Shown here: positions 45,334 to 54,701 of the stretch, in pieces | Layout of the letters: each line of letters starts with the position of its first letter | Numbering within the stretch: position 1 is the first letter of the stretch | Assembly (NCBI GenBank): GCA_018401115.1 | Contig: JAGYKX010000005.1 | Span: forward strand, 310,001-374,000 | Source: Flavobacteriaceae bacterium | GTDB taxonomy: Bacteria > Bacteroidota > Bacteroidia > Flavobacteriales > Flavobacteriaceae | Reading direction: 5' to 3' | Length of the DNA: 64,000 nt | Translations under genes and position numbers: made by a program | The notes under the pieces: generated by a model | The model's input: the letters and a program-made list of their open reading frames with translations, nothing else | Database searches by the model: none | What the model was told of the DNA's origin: nothing

Positions 45334-48168
45334 TTATAAATCTAATTCTTTTTTTAAAAAACGAGCGGTATGACTCTTTTTATGCTTAGCTACTTCTTCA
45401 GGCGTACCTGTTGCTATAATCTCTCCCCCTCTAGCGCCACCTTCATATCCTATGTCTATGAGGTGGTCTGCAATTTTAATCACATCTAAATTGTGCTCTA
45501 TCACTAAAACAGTATTGCCTTTGTTTACTAATTTTTGGAGCACTCCAAGTAAAACCCTAATATCTTCAAAGTGAAGGCCAGTGGTGGGCTCATCTAAAAT
45601 ATAAAGGGTGTTTCCTGTATCTCTCTTAGACAATTCAGCGGCCAATTTAATTCTCTGCGCTTCTCCTCCAGACAAAGTAGTAGATTGTTGTCCTAGGGAA
45701 ATATATCCCAGACCGACATCTTGAATGGTCTTTAGTTTTCTGTAAATTTTAGGTATTGCCTCAAAGAATACCACAGACTCATCTATGGTCATTTCTAAGA
45801 CATCTGAAATAGATTTTCCTTTAAACCTGATTTCTAGAGTCTCCCTATTAAACCTCTTACCATTACAGGTTTCACAAGGGACATATACATCTGGAAGAAA
45901 ATTCATTTCAATAACGCGTAATCCGCCCCCTTGACAAGTTTCGCATCGGCCTCCGGCCACGTTAAAACTAAACCTCCCTGGTTTATAGCCCCTAATGGTC
46001 GCCTCAGTGGTTTTAGTGAATAGGTTTCTAATTTCTCCAAAAACGTCTGTATATGTTGCTGGATTAGACCTAGGTGTTCTACCTATGGGCTGTTGATTTA
46101 TATCGATCACTTTGTCAATATGCTCCAGGCCAGATATTTTCTTATATGGCATGGGCTTTTTAACCCCATTAAAAATGTGGGCGTTCAAAATAGGGTAGAG
46201 GGTCTCATTGATTAAGGTAGATTTACCCGATCCAGACACCCCAGACACTCCTATCATACAACCCAACGGAAGCTTTAGCGTGACATTTTTTAAATTATTT
46301 CCTGTGCAGCCCTGTAGAACAATGGATTTACCATTTCCTTTTCTTCTAATTTTAGGAATTTCAATGCGCATTTGATTGTTGAGAAAAGCAGCCGTTAAGG
46401 TCTGTTCCTTTAACAGTTCTGCTGGAGTTCCTTGAGTGAGTATTTCACCACCGTTTTTTCCTGCTTTTGGTCCAATATCAATGACATGATCTGCACAAAG
46501 GATCATGTCCTTGTCGTGTTCAACTACTAATACAGAATTACCTAAATCTCTGAGTGATTCCAAGGATTTTATTAGCCGCTCGTTATCTCGCTGATGCAGC
46601 CCTATGCTGGGCTCATCTAATATATACAACACCCCAACCAATTGAGAGCCTATTTGAGTGGCAAGTCTTATGCGCTGCGCTTCGCCACCAGAAAGTGATT
46701 TAGAGGGCCTATTTAGACTCAAATATTCGAGTCCAACGTCTAGCAAAAACTGTAGCCTAACCTTTATTTCTTTTAATATTTCCTTAGCTATAATCGCTTG
46801 GTCTCCTTCTAAGTTTTTAGATAAATTTTCAAAGAAAAGATACAACTGTCCAATGTCCATTTGGGAGAGCTCAGCAATGTGTAAACCGTCTATTTTGAAT
46901 TGTAAGGTAGTCTCTAATAACCTATTTCCGTTGCAGCTTTCACAACTAATTTTATCCATAAAATCTTTAGCCCAACGTTTTAATGAGGTCGTATTGGCTT
47001 GGGTAAATTGATTTTGAATAAACACAGAAATCCCTTCAAAATCTATCTGATAGTTTCTCTCAACACCCAGGATTTTTGAAGTTACTGTAAACTGGTCTCG
47101 CCCACCATTTATAAGTATTTCAATCGCTTCTTGAGGGATTTTCTTAAGGGGTGTTTCCAAGTCAAACCCATATCTTTGCGCAATGAGTTCTATTTGCTTG
47201 AAAGCCCAAGAACTCTTATACGGGCCCAAAGGAGCAATACCTCCATCTCTTATACTCAGATTTAAGTCTGGAAATATTTTATGGGTATTGACTTTGTAGA
47301 TAACCCCTAGGCCTTGGCAGCTGGGACACATGCCTTTTGGAGAATTAAATGAAAAAGTATTTGGTTCAGGAATAGGGTAGGAGATTCCACTACTAGGACA
47401 CATGAGGTCTCGAGAAAAATAACGTGCTTTCTTTTCACCAGCTTCTAAGACCATGAGCACATTTTTTCCCTGATCCATGGCTGTTTCTATACTATCATTG
47501 AGCCTTTTTTTGGTACTCTCCTTAGTGTCTATAAAAAGACGATCAATCACTATTTCAATATCATGGGTTTTATACCTATCTACTTTCATTCCAGGCTGAA
47601 GATCGAGTATTACTCCGTCTACACGAACTTTAACGAAACCTTGCTTACTGATTTGTTCAAAGAGCTCTCGGTAATGCCCTTTTCTTGATTTAATGACCGG
47701 AGCCAAAACACTGATTTTTCTACCCTCGAAGTCTTTTTGAATAAGGTCTTGGATCTGAATGTCTGTGTATTGCACCATTTTTTCTCCCGTTTCATAAGAG
47801 TAGGCATCGGAAGCTCTGGCAAATAAGAGTCTCATAAAATCGTACACTTCGGTAATGGTGCCTACGGTAGATCTAGGAGATTTAGAAGTAGTCTTTTGTT
47901 CAATGGCAATAACTGGAGAAAGTCCGTCTATTTTATCTACGTCTGGTCTTTCTAAGCCTCCCAAGAATTGTCTTGCATAAGCAGAAAATGTTTCAATATA
48001 CCTTCTTTGGCCTTCTGCGTATATGGTGTCAAAGGCTAGTGAAGATTTACCGCTACCGGAGAGACCGGTAATGACCACTAGTTTTTCTCTTGGAATATTA
48101 ATATCTATATTTTTGAGGTTGTGGGCTCTAGCTCCTTTTACCTCTATAAAATCTAAGGCTTTATTCAT
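45334..48168 (-). CDS. uvrA: excinuclease ABC subunit A
   Basis: Damage-recognition ATPase of nucleotide excision repair, 944 residues, the normal length. Two ABC modules are present: Walker A GLSGSGKSSLAFDT near the N-terminus and GVSGSGKSTLINETL near residue 640, with signatures SLSGGEAQRIRLA and TLSGGEAQRIKLA. Zinc-binding pairs are visible as CPSSG...CPSCQGLG, CESCNGNR, CETCQGGG and CETCNGKR. It is divergent from an S24 LexA-like repressor, with paired palindromes in the 258-base gap. The LOG gene follows downstream. Confidence 0.97.
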   Translation of the reverse strand: MNKALDFIEVKGARAHNLKNIDINIPREKLVVITGLSGSGKSSLAFDTIYAEGQRRYIETFSAYARQFLGGLERPDVDKIDGLSPVIAIEQKTTSKSPRSTVGTITEVYDFMRLLFARASDAYSYETGEKMVQYTDIQIQDLIQKDFEGRKISVLAPVIKSRKGHYRELFEQISKQGFVKVRVDGVILDLQPGMKVDRYKTHDIEIVIDRLFIDTKESTKKRLNDSIETAMDQGKNVLMVLEAGEKKARYFSRDLMCPSSGISYPIPEPNTFSFNSPKGMCPSCQGLGVIYKVNTHKIFPDLNLSIRDGGIAPLGPYKSSWAFKQIELIAQRYGFDLETPLKKIPQEAIEILINGGRDQFTVTSKILGVERNYQIDFEGISVFIQNQFTQANTTSLKRWAKDFMDKISCESCNGNRLLETTLQFKIDGLHIAELSQMDIGQLYLFFENLSKNLEGDQAIIAKEILKEIKVRLQFLLDVGLEYLSLNRPSKSLSGGEAQRIRLATQIGSQLVGVLYILDEPSIGLHQRDNERLIKSLESLRDLGNSVLVVEHDKDMILCADHVIDIGPKAGKNGGEILTQGTPAELLKEQTLTAAFLNNQMRIEIPKIRRKGNGKSIVLQGCTGNNLKNVTLKLPLGCMIGVSGVSGSGKSTLINETLYPILNAHIFNGVKKPMPYKKISGLEHIDKVIDINQQPIGRTPRSNPATYTDVFGEIRNLFTKTTEATIRGYKPGRFSFNVAGGRCETCQGGGLRVIEMNFLPDVYVPCETCNGKRFNRETLEIRFKGKSISDVLEMTIDESVVFFEAIPKIYRKLKTIQDVGLGYISLGQQSTTLSGGEAQRIKLAAELSKRDTGNTLYILDEPTTGLHFEDIRVLLGVLQKLVNKGNTVLVIEHNLDVIKIADHLIDIGYEGGARGGEIIATGTPEEVAKHKKSHTARFLKKELDL

Positions 48169-48286
48169 TTTTTATCGCAAAATGGCAAGGTACAATTTTG
48201 ACCTCAATTTAGCACCCATACATAAGGGCTATTTATAGACAAATTCGTTAAAATATTTATAATATTTAAGGGTGTAGTTAAAAATT

Positions 48287-48303
48287 TTAGGAAAATATCC
48301 TAA
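48287..48303. promoter_or_regulatory. operator-like palindrome, upstream copy
   Basis: TTAGGAAAATATCCTAA: 6-bp arms TTAGGA and TCCTAA around AAATA. Aligned on its centre with the second copy, it shares TTwGGAAwATwTCCwA. The centres are 23 bases apart, about two helical turns. It lies between uvrA and the S24 repressor gene. Confidence 0.5.
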
Positions 48304-48310
48304 TAAATAT

Positions 48311-48325
48311 TTGGAATATTTCCAA
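48311..48325. promoter_or_regulatory. operator-like palindrome overlapping the repressor promoter
   Basis: TTGGAATATTTCCAA: perfect 6-bp arms around TAT. Its first three bases are the TTG of the -33 box of the repressor promoter, so a bound protein would block RNA polymerase. It is the second copy of the motif at 48287-48303. Confidence 0.55.
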
Positions 48326-48341
48326 CAAATAATTAGATTTG
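48311..48341 (+). promoter_or_regulatory. promoter of the S24 repressor gene
   Basis: TTG (48311-48313), 20 bases, TAGATTTG (48334-48341) fits the Bacteroidota consensus within one base of ideal spacing. The start codon is 85 bases downstream, leaving a leader of roughly 80 bases. Confidence 0.55.
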
Positions 48342-48426
48342 TTTGTCTTTGATTAAAGATTGGGTAACCTAAATCGATAAGAAAAGAGAAACCAAATTTT
48401 GTCAACTTTCTTTAAAACCCGTTTAT

Positions 48427-49197
48427 ATGGACATTGATCGTTTTATATCACTTAGAAAATCTTTGGGTTACACCCAAAAAACCTTTGCGACTTGTTTGGG
48501 TATACCCAATACTACGGCAGATATTGAACGTGGAAAAACGAAGCTTTCTGGAAAAATTGTGGTGGAACTCATTAAACAATTTCAGGTAAACCCACTTTGG
48601 ATTTATGGAGAGAGCAATGTGCAATTCATAAAAAATACGGTAGTGAGTACCATTCCAAAAGTGGTCACAATAGACGCAGAAGGAAATGATAATATGGTAT
48701 TGGTTAATGCTAAAGCCGCTGCCGGATACCCACAAAATATAAGTGACAGCAGCTGGTATAAGCAATTGCCAGCCTTTGATTTACCCATTCCAGAATTCAG
48801 AAATGCCACATATAGGGGCTTTCAAGTAGAAGGTGATTCTATGTTACCTAACCTCAGGCCAAAAGAATGGGTACTGGCAAAATCTATAGAGAGTATAGAT
48901 CATATTAGCCCCAATAAAATTTACGTGGTGGTATTATACGATTCTGTAATGGTTAAAAAAATCCAGCGACATTCTTCTGGCAACTACCTGAGTTTAATTT
49001 CGATTAATGAATCTTATGAGCCTTATGAAATTAGTTCAGACCAAATTCAAGAGATTTGGCAGGTGAGTAGTAAAATAAGCTTTGGCGTAGAAGAACCAGC
49101 AGACAATGGTCTATTAAGACAATTACAAGCGTCTATGGAAGATTTGAAAAAACAACTTCACTTGGCTAGCTTATCCAATAATCAGGGCGTTGCCTAG
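48427..49197 (+). CDS. LexA/cI-like repressor: XRE helix-turn-helix plus S24 self-cleavage domain
   Basis: A 256-residue transcription repressor. Residues 1-60 form an XRE-type helix-turn-helix (LGYTQKTFATCLGIPNTTADIERGKTKL). Residues about 90-215 form an S24 peptidase domain with the expected cleavage site Ala99-Gly100 (AKAAAGYP), Ser138 in VEGDSMLPNL and Lys177 in DSVMVKKI, all the parts needed for RecA-stimulated self-cleavage. A short coiled coil (about 228-250) ends the protein. It faces uvrA across a gap with two matching palindromes, one in its own promoter. It may control SOS-like repair; phage origin is the alternative, but no phage genes are nearby. Confidence 0.9.
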   Translation: MDIDRFISLRKSLGYTQKTFATCLGIPNTTADIERGKTKLSGKIVVELIKQFQVNPLWIYGESNVQFIKNTVVSTIPKVVTIDAEGNDNMVLVNAKAAAGYPQNISDSSWYKQLPAFDLPIPEFRNATYRGFQVEGDSMLPNLRPKEWVLAKSIESIDHISPNKIYVVVLYDSVMVKKIQRHSSGNYLSLISINESYEPYEISSDQIQEIWQVSSKISFGVEEPADNGLLRQLQASMEDLKKQLHLASLSNNQGVA

Positions 49198-49204
49198 TTG
49201 TCAT

Positions 49205-50896
49205 TTAAAAACCAACAGCAGCGTCGTCTCCTCTAGGATCTGATCCTGCTTCTAATTGACCGCTTTCAAGTACCCTAATAGCGTCTACTTTTCCAATAAT
49301 TCTAGTGCGCTCTTCATTGATTAAGTAGCCTTTTTCTTTAAGCGTAGAAAGGGTATTTTTAGAAAAGCCTTCTGGTTCAAAAACTACGGTATCTGGAAGC
49401 CATTGGTGGTGAAATCTGGGCGCGTTAACTGCATCTTGCATGGAGAGTCCGTGTTCATAAGCATTGAGAATGGTTTGGGCTACAGCCGTAATAATAGTAG
49501 ACCCTCCAGGAGTGCCTACAACCAACCATAATTTACCCTCTTTTTCTACGATAGTAGGTGTCATGCTGCTGAGCATTCTTTTTCCTGGAGCAATGCTATT
49601 GGCTTCTGCACCAATGAGTCCAAACATATTTGGCACGCCAGCTTTAGCAGAAAAATCATCCATTTCATTGTTAAAGAAAAAGCCCAATTCCTCTGAATAA
49701 AGTTTAGAACCAAAAGCTCCATTTAAAGTGGTTGTAACGGAAACTGCATTGCCATCTTGATCTACAATAGAGTAGTGGGTAGTTTCTTCGCTTTCTGAAA
49801 TTTGAATAGCTCCATGAGATACCTCAGAAGACAGCGTGGCTTTGTCAAAGGAGAAGTTACTCATGCGATCTTTTAAATAAGCGTCACTTAATAGTACATC
49901 TAATGGAATTGGACTGAAGTCAGGGTCTCCCAAAAAGAAGTTTCTGTCTGCATAAGCACGCCTAGAAGCCTCCGTAAATAGTTGTATGGCTTGAGGGGAG
50001 TTGTGGCCAAAATCCTTCATATTATAAGGTTCTATCATTTTAAAAATCTGATGCATTGTAACGCCTCCACTACTTGGTGGGCTCATAGAAATGATTCTGA
50101 GGTCTTTGTAATTAAATATGACTGGCTGTCTCCATACAGCTTCATAATTGGCTAAATCTTCAGTAGTAATGAATCCACCTCTTTCTTGAATAAAAGCAGC
50201 TATTTTTTCTGCCATTTCCCCTTCGTAAAAAGCTTTTCTCCCACCCTTAGCAATAGCAGCTAGTGTTGTGGCTAAAGCGGGGTATTTTATAGTGTCTCCA
50301 GCGACATAATGTTGTGCAAACAAAGATTGTTCGCCACTAATTTTGGCAATAATCTCCCGTTGGCTAGCCATTGATTTGGCTTGCTTTTCTGTAACAACTA
50401 CCCCTTTTTTGGCTAGGGCAATTACTGGAGCTAAAATTTCATCAAAGGGCAATGATCCCATCTTTGCATGTACTTCCGTTATTCCAGCAATGGTTCCAGG
50501 AACCCCTACAGCGGTAGCACCCAAAGTACTCATTCCAGGAATGACATTTCCCACTTCATCTAGGTATAAATCTCTGTGTGCTCTGGCTGGTGCTTTTTCT
50601 CTATAGTCAATACTACCCACATCTCCATTCGCTTTTCTATAGACCATAAAACCACCCCCTCCAAGATTACCAGCAAATGGGTAAGCAACTGCTAGGGCCA
50701 GCTCTGTGGCTACCATTGCATCAAAAGCGTTACCCCCATTAGCTAAAATAGCACTCCCTATAGCAGAGGCTTCCTGCCTAGCAGAAACAACCATAGCATT
50801 TTCAGTGACCAATCCAGTGGGTGGCACTTCTGTTTTACAACAAAGGTTTAAGATTAAAACAGCAAATAATAGGAGTGGTTTTAAATATGACTTCAT
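49205..50896 (-). CDS. ggt: gamma-glutamyltransferase (lipoprotein)
   Basis: Cleaves gamma-glutamyl bonds of glutathione and related compounds in the periplasm or at the cell surface. The 563-residue precursor has a lipoprotein-like signal (LILNLCC, Cys19 or Cys20) and cuts itself at Thr372 in ETTHYSIVDQDGNAVSVTTT, the nucleophile of the small subunit. Other motifs are ENAMVVSARQEASAIG, GNLGGGGFMVYR, SPPSSGGVTMHQI and GTPGGSTIITAVAQTI. It is convergent with the S24 repressor gene, 7 bases away, and precedes the AcpH-like gene by unrelated spacing on the same strand. Confidence 0.94.
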   Translation of the reverse strand: MKSYLKPLLLFAVLILNLCCKTEVPPTGLVTENAMVVSARQEASAIGSAILANGGNAFDAMVATELALAVAYPFAGNLGGGGFMVYRKANGDVGSIDYREKAPARAHRDLYLDEVGNVIPGMSTLGATAVGVPGTIAGITEVHAKMGSLPFDEILAPVIALAKKGVVVTEKQAKSMASQREIIAKISGEQSLFAQHYVAGDTIKYPALATTLAAIAKGGRKAFYEGEMAEKIAAFIQERGGFITTEDLANYEAVWRQPVIFNYKDLRIISMSPPSSGGVTMHQIFKMIEPYNMKDFGHNSPQAIQLFTEASRRAYADRNFFLGDPDFSPIPLDVLLSDAYLKDRMSNFSFDKATLSSEVSHGAIQISESEETTHYSIVDQDGNAVSVTTTLNGAFGSKLYSEELGFFFNNEMDDFSAKAGVPNMFGLIGAEANSIAPGKRMLSSMTPTIVEKEGKLWLVVGTPGGSTIITAVAQTILNAYEHGLSMQDAVNAPRFHHQWLPDTVVFEPEGFSKNTLSTLKEKGYLINEERTRIIGKVDAIRVLESGQLEAGSDPRGDDAAVGF

Positions 50897-50917
50897 AGTA
50901 TGGTGGTTAATATAAAC

Positions 50918-51505
50918 TTATTTGAGGGTGTCAAAACTTGCCTTCGAAAAGATAATCAATTCTTTGAAAAAAGAATCAAAATCATTTTCAAAATCTTTGT
51001 AATGCATTACGAGGTCTTTGCTGGCCACATCTAGTTTTGCGCTGAACTTTGTGCGGCGCTGCATTCCTTTTAGAATCTGATCAATGCCTTCAATTTTTTT
51101 ATAGGCTACCAGCCAATTCTGCTTTTTCATATAGGGAAAAAGATGTTGGGTTTTTAAAGGCAATTCCTCGAAATGATTTTCTAAAAGCGCGTAAAAATCT
51201 TGAGAAAATATTTCTAGAGGTACACTGTGGTAGTTGGCCCATTTAACCGCTAAAAAATGGTCGTAAAAAACATCTACAATGACCCTGCTATAATGACCGT
51301 GTATTTTAAAAATTCTCTTACAGCTTATTTTAAAAATAGGATGTTGGTCTGTATATTCATCAATGGCTCTGTGCAGCATAACACCTTTTTGGAAATCTTT
51401 AGGAAAATGTTCCAAAGGTTGTCTTTTTAGGCCGTCTGCCATAAAATTACCTATACTGATCCCTGGGTGGTCAAACGACAAATATATATGGGCTAGAAAA
51501 TTCAA
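50918..51505 (-). CDS. acyl carrier protein phosphodiesterase-like protein (AcpH family)
   Basis: HD-like hydrolase of 195 residues. It begins MNFLAHIYLSFDHPGISIGN and continues FMADGLKR, GVMLHRAIDEYTDQHPI and VDVFYDHFLAVKWANY, which carry the conserved His and Asp residues of AcpH. The family removes the 4'-phosphopantetheine arm from holo-ACP. Assignment is by these motifs; the physiological role of ACP hydrolases is modest in E. coli. It lies upstream of ggt on the same strand with a 21-base gap. Confidence 0.85.
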   Translation of the reverse strand: MNFLAHIYLSFDHPGISIGNFMADGLKRQPLEHFPKDFQKGVMLHRAIDEYTDQHPIFKISCKRIFKIHGHYSRVIVDVFYDHFLAVKWANYHSVPLEIFSQDFYALLENHFEELPLKTQHLFPYMKKQNWLVAYKKIEGIDQILKGMQRRTKFSAKLDVASKDLVMHYKDFENDFDSFFKELIIFSKASFDTLK

Positions 51506-51551
51506 AAAAGATACTTTAGAGATGGTAGGCCACTAATTTACAAATTGCCCG

Positions 51552-51581
51552 TTGCAAAACCCAAAGCAGGCCTTATATTTG
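51552..51581 (+). promoter_or_regulatory. Bacteroidota-type promoter of glmM
   Basis: TTG (51552-51554), exactly 19 bases, TATATTTG (51574-51581): a full consensus match, ending 17 bases before the glmM ATG. Confidence 0.72.
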
Positions 51582-51598
51582 TCGTATAAATAATTCAC

Positions 51599-52990
51599 AT
51601 GACACTGATTAAATCAATATCTGGTATTAGAGGTACCATTGGAGGTGCTGTTTCAGAAAATTTAACTCCGCTAGACGTGGTTAAATTTACAGCAGCTTAT
51701 GCGACTATACTCAAAGAATTACATAAAATAAAAGAGGTAAATGTTGTGGTAGGAAGGGATGCTAGGATATCAGGTCCTATGGTGCAGTCTTTAGTGCAAG
51801 CCACCCTTGTTGGAATGGGCATAAATGTAATAGATTTGGATCTTTCAACAACGCCCACTGTAGCTGTAGCGGTGCCATTAAAAGCTGCTCAAGGGGGAAT
51901 AATTCTCACAGCGAGTCACAACCCTAAACAGTGGAATGCACTTAAATTGCTCAATGAAAATGGAGAGTTTATTTCAGCAGCCGTAGGACAAAAGGTCCTA
52001 GAATTAGCTGAGGAAGCTTGTTTTGAATTTGCAGAAGTAGATCATTTGGGCAGCCAAATAGCAGATAATTCATTCATGGAAAAGCATATTGAGGAGGTAT
52101 TAAAATTATCCCTTGTTAATGAAGCGGTGATTAAAGCAGCCAAATTTAAAGTTGTTGTAGACGGGGTAAATTCTTCAGGAGGGATCTATATTCCAGCTTT
52201 GCTAAAAGCAATGGGCGTAGAAGTTATAAAACTATTCTGCGAACCTACCGGTCATTTTCCCCACAATCCAGAACCTTTAGAAGAACATTTATCTGATATT
52301 AAAGCCGCTGTACTAGCCCACAAAGCAGATCTGGGTATTGTTGTAGATCCAGATGTAGATCGATTGGCATTTATTAGTGAAGATGGTAGTATGTTTGGAG
52401 AAGAATACACCTTAGTAGCTTGTGCAGATTATGTGCTTTCTAAGACGCCAGGAGCAACAGTCTCCAATTTGTCTTCTACCAGAGCACTCAGAGATGTAAC
52501 CCAAAAGCACGGACAAAAATACACAACCTCTGCAGTAGGAGAAGTTAATGTAGTGACTGCCATGAAGGCAGAAAATGCCGTAATCGGTGGAGAAGGAAAT
52601 GGAGGAATTATCTATCCAGAGAGCCATTACGGTAGAGATGCTTTAGTGGGTGTAGCCCTATTTTTAATGCTTTTGGCAGAGAAAAAGATTACTGCTTCTG
52701 CGCTCAGGGCAAGTTATCCAGCCTATTTTATGCGAAAGGATAAGATAAGCCTTACGGAGGATATTAATGTAGACGCTATTTTAGCGGCCGTGGCCAATTT
52801 ATACAAAGAGGAAGAGGTCACTACTTCAGATGGGGTTAAAATAGATTTTGAAAACCACTGGGTACACTTGAGAAAGTCTAACACGGAACCTATTATCAGG
52901 ATTTATACGGAAGCCACTTCTTTAGATTTGGCCACTTCAGTGGCCGATGCCATGATGAAACAAATTTTAGATCTCAGTAAGAAAGTTTAA
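51599..52990 (+). CDS. glmM: phosphoglucosamine mutase / phosphohexomutase
   Basis: Interconverts glucosamine 6- and 1-phosphate on the way to UDP-GlcNAc for peptidoglycan and LPS. The 463 residues show the four phosphohexomutase signatures: GIILTASHNPKQWNALKLL with the catalytic Ser of TASHNP, the Mg loop VDPDVDRLAFI, the sugar-binding loop GGEGNGGIIYPE and the phosphate-binding RKSNTEPIIRIYTEA. Bacteroidota proteins of this group are generally taken as GlmM; a broader phosphomannomutase activity cannot be excluded. It is expressed from its own consensus promoter. Confidence 0.9.
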   Translation: MTLIKSISGIRGTIGGAVSENLTPLDVVKFTAAYATILKELHKIKEVNVVVGRDARISGPMVQSLVQATLVGMGINVIDLDLSTTPTVAVAVPLKAAQGGIILTASHNPKQWNALKLLNENGEFISAAVGQKVLELAEEACFEFAEVDHLGSQIADNSFMEKHIEEVLKLSLVNEAVIKAAKFKVVVDGVNSSGGIYIPALLKAMGVEVIKLFCEPTGHFPHNPEPLEEHLSDIKAAVLAHKADLGIVVDPDVDRLAFISEDGSMFGEEYTLVACADYVLSKTPGATVSNLSSTRALRDVTQKHGQKYTTSAVGEVNVVTAMKAENAVIGGEGNGGIIYPESHYGRDALVGVALFLMLLAEKKITASALRASYPAYFMRKDKISLTEDINVDAILAAVANLYKEEEVTTSDGVKIDFENHWVHLRKSNTEPIIRIYTEATSLDLATSVADAMMKQILDLSKKV

Positions 52991-53017
52991 GAAGCGTATT
53001 GCTTTTTTTTTGAGAAC

Positions 53018-53902
53018 TTATTCACCTGTTGGTTTTTTGCCTCGGTGCTTCCAGCGTTTGTGTGTCCATAAATAATAAGCAGCTTCTTCCTTAATTTGAG
53101 ACTCTGCTTTAAGAAGAAATTCTTTGGTTATTTCTCCCGGAGCAGTACGAGCGCCACTAGTAGTAATGGGTTCGAAAGTAGCGTGAAACACCCCTCTTTT
53201 TACCTTTTTAACCCTTAAAAACACTACAGCTAAGTCTAACTTTTGTGCCAGTACCTCTGCGCCGTTATAAACAGGAACCTCTACGCCCATGAAGGAACCC
53301 CATGCTTTTGTTTTGGACATTGGGGGAGACTGATCTGCTACCATACCATAAACTGCTTTTACGACATTTTTTTCATTTTGCACAATGGTTCTAAAGGTTT
53401 CTGCCTGTGTGATTGGTGTGGTATTCCACCTACTTCTCAATTTTTTAATCCAAGCGTCAAAATAAGGATTCCCAATTTTCTGGTACACTGCATAGCCTTT
53501 TTCTGAAATATAATTGTTTATACTCACATTCCATTCCCAATTGGCGTAATGAGAACACACCAACAATACAGACTTGGTTTTTAAAATTTCATTTAGGACA
53601 TGAATATTCTGCACCTGATACCGCTCTTTTACTCCACCCTTACTGAGGTTCATGGTTTTAACCATTTCCATAAATAAATCGCATAAGTGTCTGTAAAATT
53701 GTCTTCTAATGAGGTGGAGTTCTTTGAGCTCCTTATTGGGAAAACAGAGGACAAGATTCTCCAATACTACTTTTTTTCTGTAGCCAAAAAAATAAAATAA
53801 TATAACAAAGAATATATCAGACAATAGATAGAAAAGTGGCCTAGGTAGTTTAGATACCACCCATAAGTGTGGGTAGATAAGAATGAATACCAGTAAATGC
53901 AT
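53018..53902 (-). CDS. lysophospholipid acyltransferase, LpxL/HtrB family
   Basis: Inner-membrane acyltransferase of 294 residues with an N-terminal hydrophobic anchor and the catalytic HxxxxE motif in CSHYANWEWNVS. Further conserved pieces are KIGNPYFDAWIKKLR, MVADQSPPMSKTKAW and YYLWTHKRWKHRGK, all typical of late lipid A acyltransferases. It probably adds a secondary acyl chain to lipid A, or acts on an aminolipid. It is convergent with glmM, 27 bases apart. Confidence 0.9.
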   Translation of the reverse strand: MHLLVFILIYPHLWVVSKLPRPLFYLLSDIFFVILFYFFGYRKKVVLENLVLCFPNKELKELHLIRRQFYRHLCDLFMEMVKTMNLSKGGVKERYQVQNIHVLNEILKTKSVLLVCSHYANWEWNVSINNYISEKGYAVYQKIGNPYFDAWIKKLRSRWNTTPITQAETFRTIVQNEKNVVKAVYGMVADQSPPMSKTKAWGSFMGVEVPVYNGAEVLAQKLDLAVVFLRVKKVKRGVFHATFEPITTSGARTAPGEITKEFLLKAESQIKEEAAYYLWTHKRWKHRGKKPTGE

Positions 53903-53990
53903 TGTATTTAATTAGAAGGTAAATGTAGGGATATTTTAGTTTTTAATTCTATGAAGTGTATCTTCGTAATCAATCTTTTGATTTTTAATC

Positions 53991-54641
53991 ATGAACATGC
54001 ATCCAATAACAATATTAATCATGGCACTTAATGGTTTGGTGTCTTTTAAAGGTTTCAACGATACTACTTTTTTTGACCGCTATAAATTTCAAGTAAAGCC
54101 TATTCAACAAGGAGATTATAAAAGGTTATTTACTGCTGGTTTTCTTCATGTAGATGTGAATCATCTTATTTTTAATTTGTTTACTTTTTACTTCTTTTCA
54201 GATGTAATTGTCCAATTATTGGGTCCTGTTGCATTGGTCATTATCTATTTGGTAAGCTTGTTCTTGGGAAGTTACTTTGGCTTATTTATTCATAAGAATG
54301 AACCCTATTACAGCGCTGTTGGTGCAAGTGGAGCAGTAACAGGAGTACTTTATGCGGCTATTTACCTTATGCCAGAAATGAGGCTTGGTATTCTATTTAT
54401 TCCCATTCCATTACCTGCTTACTTGGTTGGATTGGGTTATATGATATACACTATTTATGGCATGAAAAAAAGAACAGGAAATATTGGTCACTCTGCTCAT
54501 TTTGGTGGAGCAATTGGTGGTTTATTAACGGCAATTGTTTACATACCAAGCCAAATTACTGCAAACCCCATAGCTGCTGCTTGTTTGCTAGCTCCATTAG
54601 CAGTCATGGCCGTCATGATTTACAAAGATATTTTTAAATAA
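53991..54641 (+). CDS. rhomboid family intramembrane serine protease
   Basis: A 216-residue membrane protein with six hydrophobic segments. The catalytic dyad is visible as Ser113 in GASGAVTGVLYA and His170 in GHSAHFGGAIGG, and the loop/TM2 motif VDVNHLIFNLFTFYFF supplies the conserved His-Asn pair. It would cut single-pass membrane proteins within the bilayer; the substrate is unknown. It is a single gene between two minus-strand genes. Confidence 0.93.
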   Translation: MNMHPITILIMALNGLVSFKGFNDTTFFDRYKFQVKPIQQGDYKRLFTAGFLHVDVNHLIFNLFTFYFFSDVIVQLLGPVALVIIYLVSLFLGSYFGLFIHKNEPYYSAVGASGAVTGVLYAAIYLMPEMRLGILFIPIPLPAYLVGLGYMIYTIYGMKKRTGNIGHSAHFGGAIGGLLTAIVYIPSQITANPIAAACLLAPLAVMAVMIYKDIFK

Positions 54642-54701
54642 AAAATGGCTCTTTGGATAATTTTCATTGTCACAAAACCATTTAATGATGTATTTATTTT
54701 C

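Noticed and set aside
48251-48267. AAATATTTATAATATTT, a 7-3-7 palindrome near the two S24 operators
   Set aside because: Pure A/T arms are expected by chance here and it does not share the GGAA/TTCC core of the other two palindromes.
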